A stretch of DNA of 64,000 nt, from NCBI GenBank assembly GCA_963210315.1, contig OY723255.1:2108001-2172000 (forward strand). The letters are read 5' to 3'. Every line of letters begins with the position of its first letter. The first letter of the stretch is position 1. This DNA comes from Rhynchopus euleeides. Taxonomy: Eukaryota > Euglenozoa > Diplonemea > Diplonemida > Diplonemidae. Under the pieces are notes generated by a model that saw nothing but the letters and a program-made list of their open reading frames with translations, was not told the DNA's origin and made no database searches. The position numbers and the translations under genes were made by a program. This document shows positions 49,272 to 57,350 of this stretch, piece after piece.

Positions 49272-49597
49272 TGCCATGACCCGGAGGTGCAGTATAGGGA
49301 ACGGAAAAATTGACATCATCAAAAATCGACTTTCCGGGGCTCGGGAGCCCGAAAATCGGACTCCTAGGGCCCAAAAACCGGGGTATGGTGGGTTCTGGGG
49401 GGTCAGAAGGTCAAATAGAGGGCCGCGGCTGCTATGTCGAAAAACACCATTTTGGGACAAAAAAACGGGGCTTTCGACCCCCCCTACCCCCCCCCCCCCC
49501 CCTCGCCCCACTTGTCAAGAAGCAAGCAAGGCCTTTTTTTGTGCCCCCCCCCCTCTCTCTCTCTCTTGAGTGCATCGCGTTTTTTTGAGCACATTTA

Positions 49598-49731
49598 TGA
49601 TGCGTAAAAGTGTAGGAGTGCTTCCGACGACCCTGTTCCTTTTCTGTGTGTCTAGCTATCTCGTGTTCACATGTGCTCCACACCCACATCAAAGCAGCAG
49701 GCTCTAGGGTGGTGGAAGCGTCAACGCATCA
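49598..49731 (+). repeat. MITE-like element family T, copy 3
   Basis: It is 134 bp and nearly identical to the copy at 23381-23514, including the flanks GAGCACATTTA and AGGAAGAAGGAAGCACGG. Confidence 0.78.
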
Positions 49732-49769
49732 TTAAGGAAGAAGGAAGCACGGTTGCTACGCTTTTCAGC

Positions 49770-50094
49770 ACACTTCGATGTGGGGGGAAAGTGTCACGTG
49801 CTTGTTCGTGCCCTTGTGCTCCTCACTCACGACACCAGCATCAGCAGGAGTGTGAGTGTGGAAGCGTCAACGCAAAAGTGTCACTTCAACTCTGCCGCTC
49901 TTTCTCTACTGTTGATACTTCGTTTGATGCGTTGACGCTTCCACACACACTTACAAACCCACTTGCCTGATGAAGGGGGTGGTGTGTAGAGCACGTTTGG
50001 CAGAGCTGAATGACACTTTCCGCGCGAAAGTCGTGTGCGTAAAAAAAGAAATCAAAGCAAAAAGTGCCGAACAAAGCGCAGTGACACTTTTTTG
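49770..50094. repeat. 19-bp inverted repeat and inverted family A-like copy
   Basis: GTGTGGAAGCGTCAACGCA (49856-49874) and its exact complement (49928-49946) lie 53 nt apart. From 49928 to about 50040 the sequence is the reverse of 16870-16980. AAAAAGTGCCGAACAAAGCG at about 50058 also occurs in the spacer at 34811. Confidence 0.75.
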
Positions 50095-50154
50095 CCCTCA
50101 TTTTCTGCCCTCGGCGAGTTATTGCAGTCCACGCCTTCCCGGCACCTCACCCCT

Positions 50155-50186
50155 GCTACACCCTCATCCACCCTCCTACTCCGCAG
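50155..50186 (+). promoter_or_regulatory. C/T-rich tract and CAG acceptor before Hikeshi gene
   Basis: GCTACACCCTCATCCACCCT then CCTACTCCGCAG ends at 50186, 26 nt before ATG 50213. Confidence 0.5.
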
Positions 50187-50212
50187 GGGCGCCACCGCCA
50201 CCGGCGGTAGCA

Positions 50213-50767
50213 ATGGCTGTCTTTGGATGCATACAACCTGGGCGACCTCCATGCTACAGCTTCCAGCAGGTCCATGAGACGCGTTGGCTGCTGCCTTTGG
50301 GAACGCTGTCATCCGATCAGCTCGTTGTCTTCCTGACGGGGGCGCAGCCTTGCCCTGAGGGCAACGGTGTGGGTGTCTACCTCTCCCGCAGCAACGCGGA
50401 ATCGTTTGAATACATCGGGCTTCTCGCGAACGACTGCCCGACGGGGATCTTCAAGGTGCCAGTTTCCTTCCGCGAGATTGCGGTGAGCGTCCCGCTCACT
50501 TTGGGCCTCACGCTCGAGCCGTTGTCTTCTCTGGTGAACGTCGAGGGGAGTGGTGTCACCGCGCAGCAGGTCCAGCAGAGGAGCAGCACCTACGTCGCGC
50601 TCGCCAGGAAGCTCGCCTCAGACCTCTCGGAGTTCATGGCGTCATTCCTGAAGCGGGATGCGATGAGCGGGGTCGAGTACCTCGCAGAGCCTTCGCAGTG
50701 TGTGAACAGATGGCTCGAAAAGGTTGTGGTTCGCCTGCAGCGGGACCCCGATTGGTGGTCGAGGTGA
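50213..50767 (+). CDS. Hikeshi/OPI10-family protein, 184 aa
   Basis: The protein begins AVFGCIQPGR and follows the Hikeshi pattern throughout: FQQVHETRWLLPL (17-29), QLVVFLTGAQPCPEG (36-50), a YIGLLANDCPTGIFKV strand pair (67-82), LGLTLEPLSSL (97-107), and a C-terminal helical part ending VNRWLEKVVVRLQRDPDWW (164-182). In animals Hikeshi carries ATP-bound Hsp70 into the nucleus during heat stress; yeast OPI10 is the relative. The length (about 197 in human) and both ends match, so the start at 50213 is secure and the frame at 49970 is leader. The segment after KVPVSF is shorter than in human. No intron is seen. The assignment comes from recalled family pattern and is strong. Confidence 0.9.
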   Translation: MAVFGCIQPGRPPCYSFQQVHETRWLLPLGTLSSDQLVVFLTGAQPCPEGNGVGVYLSRSNAESFEYIGLLANDCPTGIFKVPVSFREIAVSVPLTLGLTLEPLSSLVNVEGSGVTAQQVQQRSSTYVALARKLASDLSEFMASFLKRDAMSGVEYLAEPSQCVNRWLEKVVVRLQRDPDWWSR

Positions 50768-51256
50768 CGCAAAACACTGGCGCAGGGGGGGGGGGGGGGG
50801 GCGGTGGGGGGGTGCATGTGGGAAGGGAAGGGGGCGGGACAACAGGGCGGGGGCTCAAGAGCAGGGAGCACACCGCGCTGGGCCTTGCTTCGTGTTGCTG
50901 GTGGTGGGGGGGGAGGCGGGGTGGCGGTTGATCGTTCTATACAATATTACCCCCAACAGCTCGGCCCTGTGGTGTGTGTCCCTCCCATTGATTATCGTCT
51001 CTCTTGGAGCTCCGTACCTCCTGCGTTACGTAGATAGGCCTCTTCGCGCATTGCATCTGGCGTGATTTTCCTCTGCTTCTTCCGAATGGCCTGTGTGAGC
51101 ATTGTGTGTGGCATCAGCCGACAGGGTCTCGTGGAAGCGAGCCCTTCGTCCCCAGGTGTGGCGTAGAGTGAGCCACGTGAGGGGGGCAGGGGGTGTGGGA
51201 GGGCGTGTGTGAGCAAGCCCCGGTGACTCTCCCCGGAATGTCGTATTTTTCTTGGC
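50768..51256. other. 3' flank of Hikeshi gene, G-rich
   Basis: G tracts lie at 50786-50803 and 50906-50920. No gene is recognised. Confidence 0.45.
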
Positions 51257-51387
51257 TCATGCATGAAGCGTATGTGCTTTCGGTGACCCTGCTTTCCCTT
51301 TCTGTGTCTAGCTATCCCGTGTTCACATTCTGATCCACAGCGTTTGCAAAGGCTCTAGGGTGTGTTGGAAGCGTCAACGCATCAAAA
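51257..51387 (+). repeat. MITE-like element family T, degenerate copy 4
   Basis: CATGAAGCGTATGTGCTTTC at the left and GGAAGCGTCAACGCATCA at the right, with CTTTCTGTGTCTAGCTATCC inside, are recognisable but diverged. Confidence 0.65.
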
Positions 51388-51940
51388 CCTAAGGAAGAAG
51401 GAAGCACGGTTGCTACGCTTTTGCTGCTGTTGCTGCATGGAAGCCCCTGAGTTATTCAGAATGCAAAGCGCTATTAGTGGGGCCGCACACAAGCCTTCCA
51501 ATGGGGACTCAGTCTCTCTCTCTCTCTCCCCCTGTACCCCGCAGTACCCCTCGCGGAGTTATTCAGTTCTGAAGGCATCTGATGCCTATCTTTGTGTCTC
51601 CAGAGCAGCATACAAGCATCCTGCCGCACGGCTGTGGCGTGACTTGCACCCTTACGCCACGTGTCACTCGTGAGTAGAGGTGTCCCCAAGCAATGCACCA
51701 ATGATCGGGTCAGACGCGCTTTTCCCCATCCGCTGCAGTGCTGCCCATAAGAAGATTGCTTGTTCACAGCTAAAGTCGGGTGGTGACCGACTGGCGGACG
51801 GCGCGCGCAGTTGTATTTTTAGACGGCAACATACTGCATATTCATGGCAACGCCAACTCTCGCACGGGTATTCCGCCCGTGACTTCGCCACACAGCACCA
51901 CCAGATACACAGGGCAAGACCAAGCTCGTCTGTTGAATCA
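51388..51940. other. 5' flank of UBL/DUF4116-like gene
   Basis: GAGTTATTCAG occurs twice (51449, 51557). A CT run at 51511-51530 and CTTTGTGTCTCCAG at 51588-51602 could be acceptor sites. No gene is seen. Confidence 0.4.
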
Positions 51941-52471
51941 ATGGAGGTGTTCCTGAAGGGCAATCTGTGTGGGGAGCAGCATGCGGTGCACATCGGGGAG
52001 GGCGACACCCCGGTTCATCTCAAGGCAAACGCACTCGACGTGGTGTTCGGGTCCCCTGCTGACGCGCTCCCCGAAGATGTGGAGCTCTCGGTGGATGGGG
52101 AGGTGCTCGACGACAGCACGCCTCTGTGCGGTGCCGCAGGTGTGTCGCAGGGGTGCTGCATCGACGTGGCGCTCTCGGGTGCTCGCTTCGTTGAGGTGTT
52201 GGAGGAGCAAAGGCGCGACAAGCCGGATGGGTCTGCCGTTGACATCAACACCATACCTGCCTGGGCACGGGGTCTGCGTGATGTGGCGCTTGCGGTGGTG
52301 CAGTGTGACGGCAATGCGTTGCAGCACCTCGATGAGTCGTTCCGCAGTGACAGACACATCGTCACCGCAGCGGTGCGCAGTCACGGTGACGCATTTCAAT
52401 ACGCCTCCGAAGACCTGCGTGCAGATGAGGACGTGGTGCTGTCGGTGGCATTGATATCCTCGAGAAGATAG
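51941..52471 (+). CDS. UBL domain with DUF4116-like repeats, 176 aa
   Basis: Residues 1-80 are a diverged version of the WD40-family UBL: EVFLKGNLCGEQ, then EGDTPVHLKANALDVVF aligns with EGGTVVRLKADALEEMF, and DGEVLDDSTPLCGAAGVSQG takes the place of EELDDEERVADTGLEDG. Residues 110-170 hold two and a half units of the DUF4116 type (VALAVVQCDGNALQHLDESF, IVTAAVRSHGDAFQYASEDL, VVLSVALI), short helical repeats common in algal and protist proteins, with no known activity. The frame ends abruptly in the third repeat, so the protein may be truncated. It shows that the UBL is fused to at least two kinds of repeat domain. The start is the family Met; function is unknown. Confidence 0.75.
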   Translation: MEVFLKGNLCGEQHAVHIGEGDTPVHLKANALDVVFGSPADALPEDVELSVDGEVLDDSTPLCGAAGVSQGCCIDVALSGARFVEVLEEQRRDKPDGSAVDINTIPAWARGLRDVALAVVQCDGNALQHLDESFRSDRHIVTAAVRSHGDAFQYASEDLRADEDVVLSVALISSRR

Positions 52472-53183
52472 CCGTCCCCAACCCCCCGCCCCCTCCCACA
52501 CGCCCCGCCTCCCAACCAGCCCACGCCCCCAACCACACATGTGATCGCGTAGGCACCGTGCGACGTATGAGGCACTCACCCCACCCACCACATTTCTAAA
52601 AAAATCTCCATTGTGTTCTGCTGCCGTGGGGTAAAAACATTGGTGGGGTAATAACCCACCTTAGCTCTGAGAAATCCTGAAATCCACCTTAGTTTTTACC
52701 CCACCAACATTTTTACCCCACCAATGTTTGTTGGACAACTGTATCTGGTGTAGTGACTACAAAAAGGACTAACATTGCGAGAAGGTGATGGGTGACTTGC
52801 TTTTCCATTCACTCTCGACGATCAAACCCCCCCCCCCCCCATCCCAGAGTGAAAGGAGAACATCCTTGTGCTTCCGTCTGCTTCTATTTCAGTACCACCC
52901 TCCCCCAATGCAAGAGTCAGCCGACTTGTGTTTCTGATGGTTCGGCGAAGCCGACTGGGAGACTTTCTGTCCCCTGCTGGGTATTACGACCCACTCACAT
53001 CACGTCACATGAGGACTGGGGTCTGCGTTCAAACAAAACAACTTTCTGCAGTTGTTTTGTTGTCGTGTTCTGCTACCTGTCACGACACCACACTGCACAC
53101 ACACGTCACACACCGCACACACCCCACACACCAGAAGGCTTTGCAGTTTTTCCCCGCGGGCAACGGGAAGCAAAATCAGAGAT
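52472..53183. other. Intergenic: hairpin, repeat D, repeat C
   Basis: An inverted repeat at about 52626-52733 pairs GTGGGGTAAAAACATTGGTG with CACCAATGTTTTTACCCCAC-like arms. Repeat D is at 52748-52826 (copy at 23118). A repeat C relative lies at 52935-53090. The last 40 bp (GAAGGCTTTGCAGTTTTTCC) match the UBL leader seen at 11500 and 38780. Confidence 0.6.
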
Positions 53184-54359
53184 ATGGAAGTGTCTGTTCG
53201 TCATGCCGAGACCGAGGACAGCTGTGTCGTCGGAGTTCCGGAAGGCGGGACCGTGGGCGGGCTGAAGGCGGATGCGCTGGAGGAGATGTTTCCAGGTTCT
53301 ATCGACGCATCCCGCGAGGCTGCATGCGTGGCAGCACACATCGAAGGGTGTGAGGAGGAGCTGGACGATGAAGCGCGCGTTGCCGACACGGGTCTGGAGG
53401 ACGGGGGTGCTGTCAAGCTCGTCCCACGCTGGCCCACAGTCAAGGCCCCCGCAGTCTACTCAGCTGTGCATGGCAACTCGATACGCCGCATCACACTGTC
53501 GAGGTGTGGGAAGCTGTGTGCAGTGGGTTACGTCAAGGGACACATCACTGTGTTTGACACCGTCACCGCTGATGTGGTGGCGGACTTAACACACGGCGGC
53601 AAGACGAGTACTCGCACTGAGTTTTCTGTCTGTGGTGCGTGGTTGGCAACGTGCTCTCTTGACGGCACCATCTGCGTGTGGCTGACAGCAACATGGAAGG
53701 AGGTGTGCATGCTGAACCACAACAACAACAGTGTGTTCAGTGCAGCGTGGACACACTGCGGACGTCTGGTTTCCGGAGACGAGAAAGGCAAAGTGCTTGT
53801 GTGGGACTTGAAGGGCACACCGAGCGCCACAGTGCTGGAGGGTCACAGCAATTCTGTTATCGGCATTGCTGTTTCGGACACGAAGATCTTCAGCGGGTCA
53901 TGGGACAAGACCATCCGTGTGTGGGACATCAACACCCTCACACACACACACACCCTGGATGGCCACACTGATTGGGTGACAGGCATCACCCTGACTCAGG
54001 ACGAGCAGCACCTGGTGTCGTGCTCTACCGACAAGTCCCTCAAGGTGTGGTGCACAACCTCCCTCAGCTGCCTGCGTACTGTCCAACCGGAAGGCAATCC
54101 CGCCTCACTTGCTGTGTCACAGCCAGGTGATGTTGTTGTAGTGAAAGTGGTGATTCCTGACAGGGGCACCGCACTGTACCGCCTCATCACAGGTGAGTGC
54201 CTCGGGAAGATGGACTCATGCGAAAAGTGTGTTGTACTCAGCCCCTGCGGGAGGTGGCTCTTCACAGCAGGGAGCAACACTTCAGTGTGTGCCGTGTCTT
54301 CCCTGTCCAGTGCAGTGTCTCGGAACCCTGTTCCCCCCTCTGGATTGCCTTTTCTGTAA
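53184..54359 (+). CDS. UBL-WD40 protein, 391 aa, read-through C-terminus
   Basis: UBL at residues 1-~86 (VSVRHAETEDSCVVGVPEGG, with VGGLKADALEEMF) and seven blades. Face residues: GHSNSVIGIAV, SWDKTI, GHTDWVTGITL, STDKSL. The usual stop region TTTCACCCTGAGTGCAGTG here reads CCTGTCCAGTGCAGTG, so the family stop is lost and the frame continues 12-15 residues (SRNPVPPSGLPFL) to 54359. Otherwise the gene is undamaged. The upstream leader matches the other UBL genes (GAAGGCTTTGCAG); the ATG at 53052 lies in the leader and is not used. Confidence 0.88.
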   Translation: MEVSVRHAETEDSCVVGVPEGGTVGGLKADALEEMFPGSIDASREAACVAAHIEGCEEELDDEARVADTGLEDGGAVKLVPRWPTVKAPAVYSAVHGNSIRRITLSRCGKLCAVGYVKGHITVFDTVTADVVADLTHGGKTSTRTEFSVCGAWLATCSLDGTICVWLTATWKEVCMLNHNNNSVFSAAWTHCGRLVSGDEKGKVLVWDLKGTPSATVLEGHSNSVIGIAVSDTKIFSGSWDKTIRVWDINTLTHTHTLDGHTDWVTGITLTQDEQHLVSCSTDKSLKVWCTTSLSCLRTVQPEGNPASLAVSQPGDVVVVKVVIPDRGTALYRLITGECLGKMDSCEKCVVLSPCGRWLFTAGSNTSVCAVSSLSSAVSRNPVPPSGLPFL

Positions 54360-54822
54360 GCCCCCACCCCGTGTGTCGAGAAAATACTGCAAGTCACGCT
54401 GGGTCGGAAGAGCAGATGTTTCCCGCAAAAGCTCCCGGGGAGCAGCGGGTACGCATGATGTGGATATGCAAGCGCTGTGTGGTTTGTTCTGTGTGTGTGT
54501 GTGTGTGTGTGTCCCACGCCCTCTATTCTCAAACCTCGGGAAGCTCTCCGCCTCTGCACCTGGGTGAAGGTGGAGGAGGAGCACGACTCCTTCACAGGCA
54601 TCAACTCCGGTGGGAGGATGGCATCCTAACCGAGGAAAGTAGCGTAGGCGAGGTGTCAGAGTTCGTCAGCTCACGCTGGGGACACAGCAGCAACATCAAC
54701 CCCCTGAACTAAAAGACCCCCGCAAGCAGGCGGGGACACCCCCTGGTGACCCCCATGCGGGAGTCCTCACCCGCAGCTAACCCTCACCTGCATCATCATC
54801 GTCACCATCGTCTGCAACCTCG
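54360..54822. other. Intergenic, (GT)n tract
   Basis: A GT run lies at about 54490-54513. No gene is recognised. Confidence 0.45.
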
Positions 54823-55128
54823 ATGTCGGGTCCGCCTGCTCAGGACATCCTCATCAACGACGCCAGCTCGACCGACTCAGACAAGCCCATGCCACCTGGA
54901 CCACCCTCCGACGTATCGTATATCGTGTCCTCTGCAACACCGGCAAACGGGGGACGAACCGCTCCAGTTGGCGTGTGTGTGCACCGCGACCTCCTTGAAA
55001 AGGAAAGCATGGACGCTCCGCCTGCAGTGCACCCCCTGGATGGCTGCCACCTCAGCGGGCGGGACCCCCCCTACACCTGCGACTGTGCACGCATCCCGGG
55101 CACAGTCCCTAGATCCTCATGGAAATGA
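54823..55128 (+). CDS. Possible small protein, 101 aa
   Basis: The frame starts SGPPAQDILINDASSTDSDK and is Pro/Ser/Asp-rich, then CVHRDLLEKESMDAPPAVHP and a Cys-containing end (CHLSGRDPPYTCDCARIPG). A C/T-rich run (CATCATCATCGTCACCATCG) precedes the ATG, in keeping with other genes here. No family is recognised and there is no paralog in the window, so it may be spurious. A WD40 fragment begins directly after the stop. Confidence 0.25.
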   Translation: MSGPPAQDILINDASSTDSDKPMPPGPPSDVSYIVSSATPANGGRTAPVGVCVHRDLLEKESMDAPPAVHPLDGCHLSGRDPPYTCDCARIPGTVPRSSWK

Positions 55129-55129
55129 G

Positions 55130-55230
55130 GTACCTTTTTGGTGTTGCACTCAGCCTCTGCGGGAGGTGGGTCTTTGCGCCAACAAATAAACCTGTGACTG
55201 TGCGCGCTGTTCCGTCACCCCGAGTGTCGT
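55130..55230 (+). pseudogene. WD40 blade-7 fragment
   Basis: GGTGTTGCACTCAGCCTCTG then CGGGAGGTGGGTCTTTGCGC encodes GVALSLCGRWVFAPTNK, the family blade 7, followed by a diverged CACCCCGAGTG stop region. The rest of the gene is absent. Confidence 0.8.
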
Positions 55231-55279
55231 AACCTGTTCCCTGCCTTGCGTGCGTGCCTGTTATTCCACCGTCTCGCAG

Positions 55280-55430
55280 TCTCGCCTCCGCAGCACAGCA
55301 CCCCCTAACCCCTTACTCTGTTTCGAGGCAGCCTGCGGTGCATCTGAGATGAGAAGAAGGCAAATGATATTGACGCAGTGCTCTCATGGATCTCTCTCTG
55401 CAGACCGCCCCCCACCCCCTCTCCCCCCTT
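55280..55430 (+). repeat. Leader-type repeat (family L)
   Basis: CGGTGCATCTGAGATGAGAA, GAAGGCAAATGATATTGACG and TCTCTCTGCAGACCGCCCCC are present. Between it and the next UBL gene sit a family T element and repeat B. Confidence 0.7.
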
Positions 55431-55522
55431 GCAAGGCGCATCTTAGACTGGGTGGAACAACTGCGTCTCCGGCGGTTGTCTGATTCCACACCAGTGCCAG
55501 TACGATTTTTTGAGCACATTTA

Positions 55523-55649
55523 TGATGCGTTAAAGTGTAGGAGTGCTTCCGACGCCTGTTCCTTTTCTGTGTGCTATCTCGTGTTCATATGTGCTCCACA
55601 CCGACATCAAAACAGCAGGCTCTAGGGTGGTGGAAGCGTCAACGCATCA
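55523..55649 (+). repeat. MITE-like element family T, copy 5
   Basis: TGATGCGTTAAAGTGTAGGA at the left and GGAAGCGTCAACGCATCA at the right; small internal deletions make it 127 bp. Confidence 0.75.
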
Positions 55650-55682
55650 TTAAGGGAGAAGGATTCACGGTTGCTACGCTTT

Positions 55683-55814
55683 TGTGACAAACGCACCGTG
55701 CTCACGGAAACCATACAGATCAGAAAGGTTGCAGTGGGAGCAATGTTTTGTTCACCTACACTCCACGCCCCAACGTGACAGGTGGCCAGAAGTTTGCACA
55801 CAAACCAAACTGTC
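55683..55814 (+). repeat. Repeat B forming the 5' flank of a UBL-WD40 gene
   Basis: GACAAACGCACCGTGCTCAC to CACTCCACGCCCCAACGTG matches 7605-7710. It runs to within about 30 bp of ATG 55815, so it has replaced the leader seen in the other copies. Confidence 0.7.
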
Positions 55815-56948
55815 ATGGATGTGACTGTTCGTCATGCCGAGACCGGTGACAGCTGTGTCGTCGGAGTTCCGGAAAGCTGGACCGTGGTCAGGCTGAAGGC
55901 GGATGCGCTGGGGGAGATGTTCCCGGGTTCCATCAACAACGCATCCCGTGAGGCTGAAAGCGTGGCAGCACACATCGAAGGGTGTGAGGAGGAGCTGGAC
56001 GATGAAGAGCGCGTTGCCGACACGGGTCTGGAGGACGGGGGTGCTGTCAAGCTCGTCCCACGCTGGCCCAAAGTCAAGGCACCCGCAGTCTACTCATCGA
56101 CGCATAACGAGAACATCAGGTGCATCACACTGTCGAGGTGTGGGAGGCTGTGTGCTGTGGGTTACGACAAGGGACACATCATTGTGTTTGACACCGTCAC
56201 CGCTGATGTGGTGGCGGACTTAACATACGGCAACGAGGAGATTCCTCGCACCACGTTCTCAGTCTGTGGGACGTGGCTGGCAACGTGCTCTGAGGACCAC
56301 ACTATCTGCGTCTGGCTGATATCAACCTGGCAGAAGGTCTGCGTGCTGCACCACAACACCAGTATGGTGTTCAGTGCAGCGTGGACACACTGCGGACGTC
56401 TGGTGTCCGGAGACTACGATGGCAAACTGCGTGTGTGGGACTTGAAGGGCACACCGAGCGCCACAGTGCTGGAGGGTCACAGTGATGCTGTTATCGGCAT
56501 TGCTGTGTCAGGCACGAGGATCTTCAGCGGGTCATGTGACAAGACCATCCGTGTGTGGGACATCAGCACCCTCACACACACACACACCCTGGATGGCCAC
56601 ACTGATGCTGTGACCCGCATCGCCCTGACTCAAGGCGAGCATCACCTGGTGTCGTGCTCTGAGGACAAGTCCCTCAAGGTGTGGTGCACAACCACCCTCA
56701 GCTGCCTGCGTACTGTGCAGCAAGACGATGCCTTTTTCTCCCTTGCTGTGTCACAGCCAGGTGATGTTATTGCACTAGAATCATTTCCCGGCACCCCACT
56801 GTACCGCCTCAGCACAGGTGAGTGTCTCGGGAGGGTTGCCTCAGGAGGTGAGGGTGTTGCACTGAGCCCCTGCGGGAGGTGGCTCTTCACGCCAACAAAG
56901 ACCCACAAATCTGTCTCTGTGTGTGCCGTGTCTTCCGTTTTACCCTGA
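55815..56948 (+). CDS. UBL-WD40 protein, 377 aa, intact
   Basis: The family reference form: UBL at residues 1-~88 (VTVRHAETGDSCVVGVPESW, a GG-to-SW change in the tight loop), then seven blades. Blade 1 ends IIVFD, 2 ICVWL, 3 LRVWD, 4 IRVWD, 5 LKVW, 6 LYRLSTG and 7 VSVCAVSS; it stops after SSVLP with TGA in the CACCCTGAGTGCAG-like context. Face residues are GHSDAVIGIAV, SCDKTI, GHTDAVTRIAL and SEDKSL. There is no signal peptide or membrane segment. It is probably a cytosolic or nuclear adaptor that uses the UBL for one partner and the propeller for another. The specific role is unknown. Confidence 0.91.
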   Translation: MDVTVRHAETGDSCVVGVPESWTVVRLKADALGEMFPGSINNASREAESVAAHIEGCEEELDDEERVADTGLEDGGAVKLVPRWPKVKAPAVYSSTHNENIRCITLSRCGRLCAVGYDKGHIIVFDTVTADVVADLTYGNEEIPRTTFSVCGTWLATCSEDHTICVWLISTWQKVCVLHHNTSMVFSAAWTHCGRLVSGDYDGKLRVWDLKGTPSATVLEGHSDAVIGIAVSGTRIFSGSCDKTIRVWDISTLTHTHTLDGHTDAVTRIALTQGEHHLVSCSEDKSLKVWCTTTLSCLRTVQQDDAFFSLAVSQPGDVIALESFPGTPLYRLSTGECLGRVASGGEGVALSPCGRWLFTPTKTHKSVSVCAVSSVLP

Positions 56949-57350
56949 GTGCAGCGTCTCCTGACCCTGTCACCTGCCTTGTGTGAGATGCCGTTCTCCC
57001 ACCAACCGTTGCTTTCTTGCCTCGCAACACATGTCGCCGCACGTCCCACGCTGGCCCCACAGTCAAGGCTCCTGCTCTACTCTTCGACACCCCCCCCACC
57101 CACGCAGCTTTGAACGTGAGAGCCCACGAGAACAGCATTTGTCTTTGAAGTTACCCACCACTCCCCACCCCCCCCCCCCCCTCACCTAAACAGGCCTCCC
57201 CCCATCCCCCCCTTCAGTCGGGGCTCCCCCCACCCCCCCCCCCCACCCCCCGCTTCCCTGCTCCGGAGGTCAACTCTCTTCTGTTTCCGTGTTTCCTTCC
57301 TTTAGTCGCCTCCCCTACCCCACTCCACCTCCCTCGCCACCCCACCATAC
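56949..57350. other. Intergenic with UBL fragment and C tracts
   Basis: 57030-57085 (CGTCCCACGCTGGCCCCACA, GTCAAGGCTCCTGC) is a fragment of the UBL/blade-1 junction (VPRWP, VKAPA). C tracts lie at 57167-57181 and 57234-57244. Confidence 0.7.
57285..57305 (+). promoter_or_regulatory. Polypyrimidine tract and TAG acceptor
   Basis: TGTTTCCGTGTTTCCTTCCT followed by TTAG ends at 57305, 46 nt before ATG 57351. It resembles a splice acceptor. Confidence 0.5.

Larger units (their letters stand above)
47934..49504. mobile_element. 1.6-kb element with ~225-bp terminal inverted repeats
   Basis: The left arm, from the G tract and GGCGGGTCGAAAGCC to about 48155, is the reverse complement of 49272-49504. 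Shared blocks include GGACTCCTAGGGCCCAAAAA and CATAGCAGCCGCGGCCCTCT. Both ends are in G/C tracts, like the foldback element at 13394. Confidence 0.8.
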
